From assembly GCA_910579735.1 (NCBI GenBank), contig CAJTUZ010000031.1, positions 1 through 27,198 of the forward strand: DNA of 27,198 nt, given 5' to 3'. Of this stretch, positions 24,683 to 27,198 are shown in pieces. Both the position numbers and the translations under genes were made by a program. The first letter of the stretch is position 1; each line of letters begins with the position of its first letter. Below the pieces are notes generated by a model. It was not told the DNA's origin, made no database searches, and saw nothing but the letters and a program-made list of their open reading frames with translations. This DNA is from an uncultured Lachnospiraceae bacterium. GTDB lineage: Bacteria > Bacillota > Clostridia > Lachnospirales > Lachnospiraceae.

Positions 24683-25224
24683 AAAAATGGTTCGATAATC
24701 TGTACGAAAAGAATGAACTTTATTTTGCGCTTGTATGGATTGGCATCTACTGCGCTGCCAACTCGCTGGCTAATCCTGTATCGGAAGCAATTGGTATCGA
24801 CAGCTCTGCGTCTCTCCTATTCAATTCAATTCTTACAATGATGCTGTTTATGTCCCATAATCTCTGGTTTGGATTTGCCATAAATTTTCCGGCAGTGGAC
24901 ACAGCGTGTTATATCCTGAGTATGCTCTGCGTTGGCTTTTTGGAAGAAGTCATTTTTAGAGGATTCCTATTCAAGGCACTTACAAAAGATAATGTGAAAG
25001 CGGCAATCATCATATCCAGCGTTACTTTTGGTTTGGGGCACATACTTAATTTATTCAACGGCAGCGGCATGGATATGGCTGCAAATCTATGGCAAATCGT
25101 TGTCTCTATTGCCTGCGGTTTCCTTTTTGTTATCATCTTCTATCGCGGAGGCAGTCTGATTCCATGTATTATTACACATTCGGTAAATAATGCGGTCAGC
25201 GTTTTTGCTAATAATGTGGGATAG
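24679..25224 (+). CDS. CPBP-family intramembrane protease homologue, probably internally shortened
   Basis: This 181-residue membrane protein carries all three CPBP (Abi/Rce1-type) motifs: EEVIFRG with E89, E90 and R94, FGLGH (F117, H121), and HSVNN (H167, N171). The membrane segments around residues 13-30, 75-90, 108-120, 135-153 and 160-175 are visible. The part before the first motif is short: residues 50-62 pass directly from one hydrophobic run to SHNLWFGFAINF, whereas relatives I recall have an extra loop and helix of about 45 residues. The catalytic core is intact. It starts inside the tetR remnant (ATGA overlap) and is followed by a terminator, so the two form one operon. Confidence 0.82.
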   Translation: MKKWFDNLYEKNELYFALVWIGIYCAANSLANPVSEAIGIDSSASLLFNSILTMMLFMSHNLWFGFAINFPAVDTACYILSMLCVGFLEEVIFRGFLFKALTKDNVKAAIIISSVTFGLGHILNLFNGSGMDMAANLWQIVVSIACGFLFVIIFYRGGSLIPCIITHSVNNAVSVFANNVG

Positions 25225-25280
25225 TGCGGAGGGGCGACAAACAAATATAAATAATAAAGGGACTTCCTCAATCCTTAAAA

Positions 25281-25327
25281 GGCTATGACAAAATCATTTT
25301 CAATGATTGATGGTTATAGTCTTTTTT
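25281..25327 (+). terminator. Intrinsic terminator after the CPBP gene
   Basis: GGCTATGAC (25281-25289) pairs with GTTATAGTC (25313-25321) through Watson-Crick and G-U pairs, with an inner ATCATT/AATGAT stem, and six T residues follow. It closes the tetR-CPBP unit. Confidence 0.8.
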
Positions 25328-25330
25328 CAA

Positions 25331-25558
25331 TTTTGGAACAAAATTTGCGGTATATTACCGTATGAAATAAACCACTATTCCCCAAAGTGGAGAAATACTC
25401 AACAAGAATATTCCGCAATCCAATTTCCCGAGTTGAGGTAAGGCAGATGACGATTGCAAAGAATAAGGCAAAAGGAGATTAGGCAAAACTTAATGGAATT
25501 GTGTATGCGTTTGTGGTAAGATAATGACATTGAACAATTTGACAAATCGGGATTTTAG
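25331..25558 (+). pseudogene. Decayed coding remnant, family not recognised
   Basis: Protein-like segments occur in the same order but in shifting frames: HYSPKWRNTQQEYSAIQFPE followed by LR and a stop; MTIAKNKAKGD in another frame; then RQNLMELCMRLW, a stop, and DNDIEQFDKSGF. One inserted base after GGAGAT would join the second and third segments. The stretch lies between the CPBP terminator and traX, and its last stop overlaps the traX ribosome binding site. I do not recognise the parent gene. Because the region is short and A+T-rich, chance is not excluded. Confidence 0.35.
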
Positions 25559-25571
25559 GAGGTAATTGAAG

Positions 25572-26324
25572 ATGGATGAAATAACGGAAACAAAATGGAA
25601 AGTCTTAAATAGAGATACAATTAAATACATAGCCATGTTCACGATGCTTTTAAATCATATCTCAAAGATATTGATGGAAAGTGGTAACTTTGTATCAGAA
25701 GTTTTTCTGAATGTAGGGTATTTTACAGCTATTATTATGTGCTATTTCCTTGTTGAAGGGTATCAATATACTCATTCAAAGAAAAAATATGCTTATAGGT
25801 TGATAATATATGCTTTGATTTCTGAAATACCATATTGCCTTGCTTTTACGGAAAATGGAGTGTTGGAGTTCTGCGGGCTAAATATGCTTTTTACATTATT
25901 TATATGTTTTTGTATTCTTTTTGTAGTAGAAAGAGTTAAAAATACGCCATTGAAAGTTGTCTCTATTTTAATTCTAATCTTACTTTCTCTTGTTTCAGAT
26001 TGGCCTTTGCTGGCTCCAATATTTACGCTCTTGTTTATTTGGGGAAAAGATTCAAAAAAGAAGTTAAAAGCCGCCTTTGTAATTTCAATTATATTGTTTG
26101 GTATGTTTAAGTTTGTAGGTGGTATTGGAAGATTTCCTCTAAATACAAGTATTCTTTATGCTTTAGGCCGTATTGTAGGAGTAACCCTTGCAGGAATTGT
26201 TATCATCTATTTTTATAATGGTAAACGGATGGAACGGGGAAAGACATTTTCTAAATGGTTCTTTTATTGGTTCTATCCGGTTCATCTCTTCGTGTTAGGT
26301 ATAATAAGAATTTTGCGGCTATAA
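25572..26324 (+). CDS. TraX-family integral membrane protein
   Basis: This 250-residue protein matches the TraX family (named for the F-plasmid pilin acetyltransferase; related to membrane acyltransferases). It begins with the family-like NRDTIKYIAMFTMLLNHIS, with the conserved Asp and His near the first membrane helix, and has about seven to eight hydrophobic segments ending KWFFYWFYPVHLFVLGIIR, the typical YPxHL end. The ATG at 25572 has AGGAGGT eight bases upstream; an in-frame TTG at 25566 is too close to that site. Its substrate is unknown, and there are no conjugation genes around it. Base composition is clearly more A+T-rich than the housekeeping block, suggesting acquisition. A GNAT gene follows 29 bases later. 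Confidence 0.88.
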   Translation: MDEITETKWKVLNRDTIKYIAMFTMLLNHISKILMESGNFVSEVFLNVGYFTAIIMCYFLVEGYQYTHSKKKYAYRLIIYALISEIPYCLAFTENGVLEFCGLNMLFTLFICFCILFVVERVKNTPLKVVSILILILLSLVSDWPLLAPIFTLLFIWGKDSKKKLKAAFVISIILFGMFKFVGGIGRFPLNTSILYALGRIVGVTLAGIVIIYFYNGKRMERGKTFSKWFFYWFYPVHLFVLGIIRILRL

Positions 26325-26353
26325 TACAAATTCCAGTTTTGTGGAGGGGTGCA

Positions 26354-26908
26354 ATGAATAAAATTGGTACAAAAATAATAGATACAGAACGTTGTATTTT
26401 GAGAAGAATTGTTCCAGACGATTATCAAATGATGTATGAAAACTGGGCAAAACTTGAAGAAGTTTGCAGATACTTTCCGTTCAATCCTGTAACGGATATA
26501 GAAATATACAAAGAAAAGGTCTATAAATGGGCAAATAATTATGAATCTGATACATATTTTCACTGGGTAATTGAATGGAAAGAAAATCATGAATTGATTG
26601 GAACGATTAATTTGGGAAATGTTGAAGAATCATGTTTTATGTCAGATACATGCTATATGCTTTCGCCACAGTATTGGGGACAAAGTATCATGACAGAAGT
26701 ACTTCAAGCTGTATTAAAATATGCATTTGAAGAGATTGAATTAAATCGTGTTCAGGCTGAAGTGTTTGATGGTAATATTGCATCTGCACATGTATTAGTA
26801 AAGTGTGGAATGCGGTTTGAAGGAATTGCCAGACAAAAGTATTACAAAAATGGTAGGTTTATTGACACTGCGCAGTATGCAGTTCTTAAGTGTGACTTCA
26901 AAGAATAA
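26354..26908 (+). CDS. GNAT-family N-acetyltransferase (RimJ/RimL type)
   Basis: This 184-residue protein is a GNAT acetyltransferase of the RimJ/RimL-like group. It has the N-terminal TERCILRRIVPDDYQMMYENW, the strand HELIGTINLGNV, the acetyl-CoA loop region LSPQYWGQSIMTEVLQAVLKYAF, and the terminal NRVQAEVFDGNIASAHVLVKCGMRFEG, all in family order. The start at 26354 has GGAGGGG about seven bases upstream; a longer open frame back into traX lacks support. The acceptor cannot be told from the sequence. It probably shares a transcript with traX and is similarly A+T-rich. Confidence 0.9.
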   Translation: MNKIGTKIIDTERCILRRIVPDDYQMMYENWAKLEEVCRYFPFNPVTDIEIYKEKVYKWANNYESDTYFHWVIEWKENHELIGTINLGNVEESCFMSDTCYMLSPQYWGQSIMTEVLQAVLKYAFEEIELNRVQAEVFDGNIASAHVLVKCGMRFEGIARQKYYKNGRFIDTAQYAVLKCDFKE

Positions 26909-27198
26909 ATTCAAATTTGTGAGGATGAATGTGAAATCTTACAATGTGGAGATAGTTTTGATGGTTGCGCAGGTCTTGAAAATGTCCAATCATTTGATGA
27001 GTAGATTGACTTTGAGAGAAGATTAAGAGCAAAATATAAAAGCGGATATGTTTAATCAGAAGTGTTTTTAGCAGTAAGGCGAAAAGACGATTTTGTTGTT
27101 GGTATGATTGATTTTCGACACCCATTATCGGATTTTCTCAAAAATTTTGGATTTCAATATAGTGTCTTTCTCAACCATTTCCAGTTTGACATACTGGG
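26909..27198 (+). pseudogene. Broken GNAT acetyltransferase gene, continuing past the window
   Basis: Directly after the preceding stop, the same frame encodes EDECEILQCGDSFDGCAGLE, then a TAG (27002) where a Trp codon would be expected, IDFERRLRAKYKSGYV, a TAA (27053), and EVFLAVRRKDDFVVGMIDFR followed by HPLSDFLKNFG. This is the recognisable N-terminal half of another GNAT acetyltransferase subfamily. After NFG the family's GHIGYSV segment is reduced to FQYSV, and similarity then fades. There is no start codon or ribosome binding site of its own. Two in-frame stops and a lost segment make it non-functional. Confidence 0.7.

Noticed and set aside
1..27198. CRISPR arrays, rRNA or tRNA genes, transposases or integrases
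   Set aside because: No regularly spaced repeats, tRNA cloverleaf genes, rRNA segments or recombinase frames were recognised by eye on either strand; the only tRNA-like structure is that of tmRNA.

Overview
The window looks like chromosome of a low-to-moderate G+C Firmicute of class Clostridia, most likely Lachnospiraceae. The evidence is gene order and protein character: a minus-strand priA-def-fmt-(Zn peptidase)-rsmB-rlmN-prpC-prkC-rsgA cluster, a secG-rnr-smpB-ssrA cluster, a MurE with the DNPR signature of meso-diaminopimelate enzymes, and strong AGGAGG-type ribosome binding sites. The family-level assignment is inference.

Left edge (1-2820). A truncated AraC-type regulator lies at the edge, followed by a two-gene RNA/ribosome repair module, rtcB-prfH, all on the minus strand. 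The leader of rtcB is unusual. It has a candidate promoter, a 26-codon reading frame with a very strong ribosome binding site, and then an intrinsic terminator only 37 bases before rtcB. This resembles a transcription-attenuation control region and is the best candidate here for an undescribed regulatory system.

Core housekeeping block (2826-15403, minus strand). Transcription runs from murE through priA, def, fmt, a membrane zinc peptidase, rsmB, rlmN and prpC to prkC and rsgA. It covers peptidoglycan precursor synthesis, replication restart, formyl-methionine metabolism, rRNA modification, the PASTA kinase/phosphatase signalling pair and 30S maturation. Between priA and def lies a 205-bp near-perfect giant hairpin. 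The rpe and thiN genes that often follow rsgA are not present; the rtcB-prfH module is there instead.

Second minus-strand block (15754-22044). secG, rnr, smpB, ssrA (tmRNA), recJ and a PfkB sugar-phosphate kinase follow one another, with a terminator between secG and rnr. tmRNA, SmpB and RNase R form the trans-translation pathway. Together with PrfH and RtcB, the window carries two separate ribosome-rescue routes. Upstream of secG is a soluble GGDEF-degenerate EAL-LamG protein (22160-24121).

Right end (24122-27198, plus strand). Base composition becomes more A+T-rich and gene decay is evident. A consensus promoter with two palindromic operators leads into a TetR gene that has lost its start codon and its middle. 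A CPBP protease that also looks internally shortened follows, then an unidentified decayed coding remnant, an intact TraX-family membrane protein, an intact GNAT acetyltransferase, and a second GNAT gene broken by stop codons. This end reads as an accessory, eroding region.
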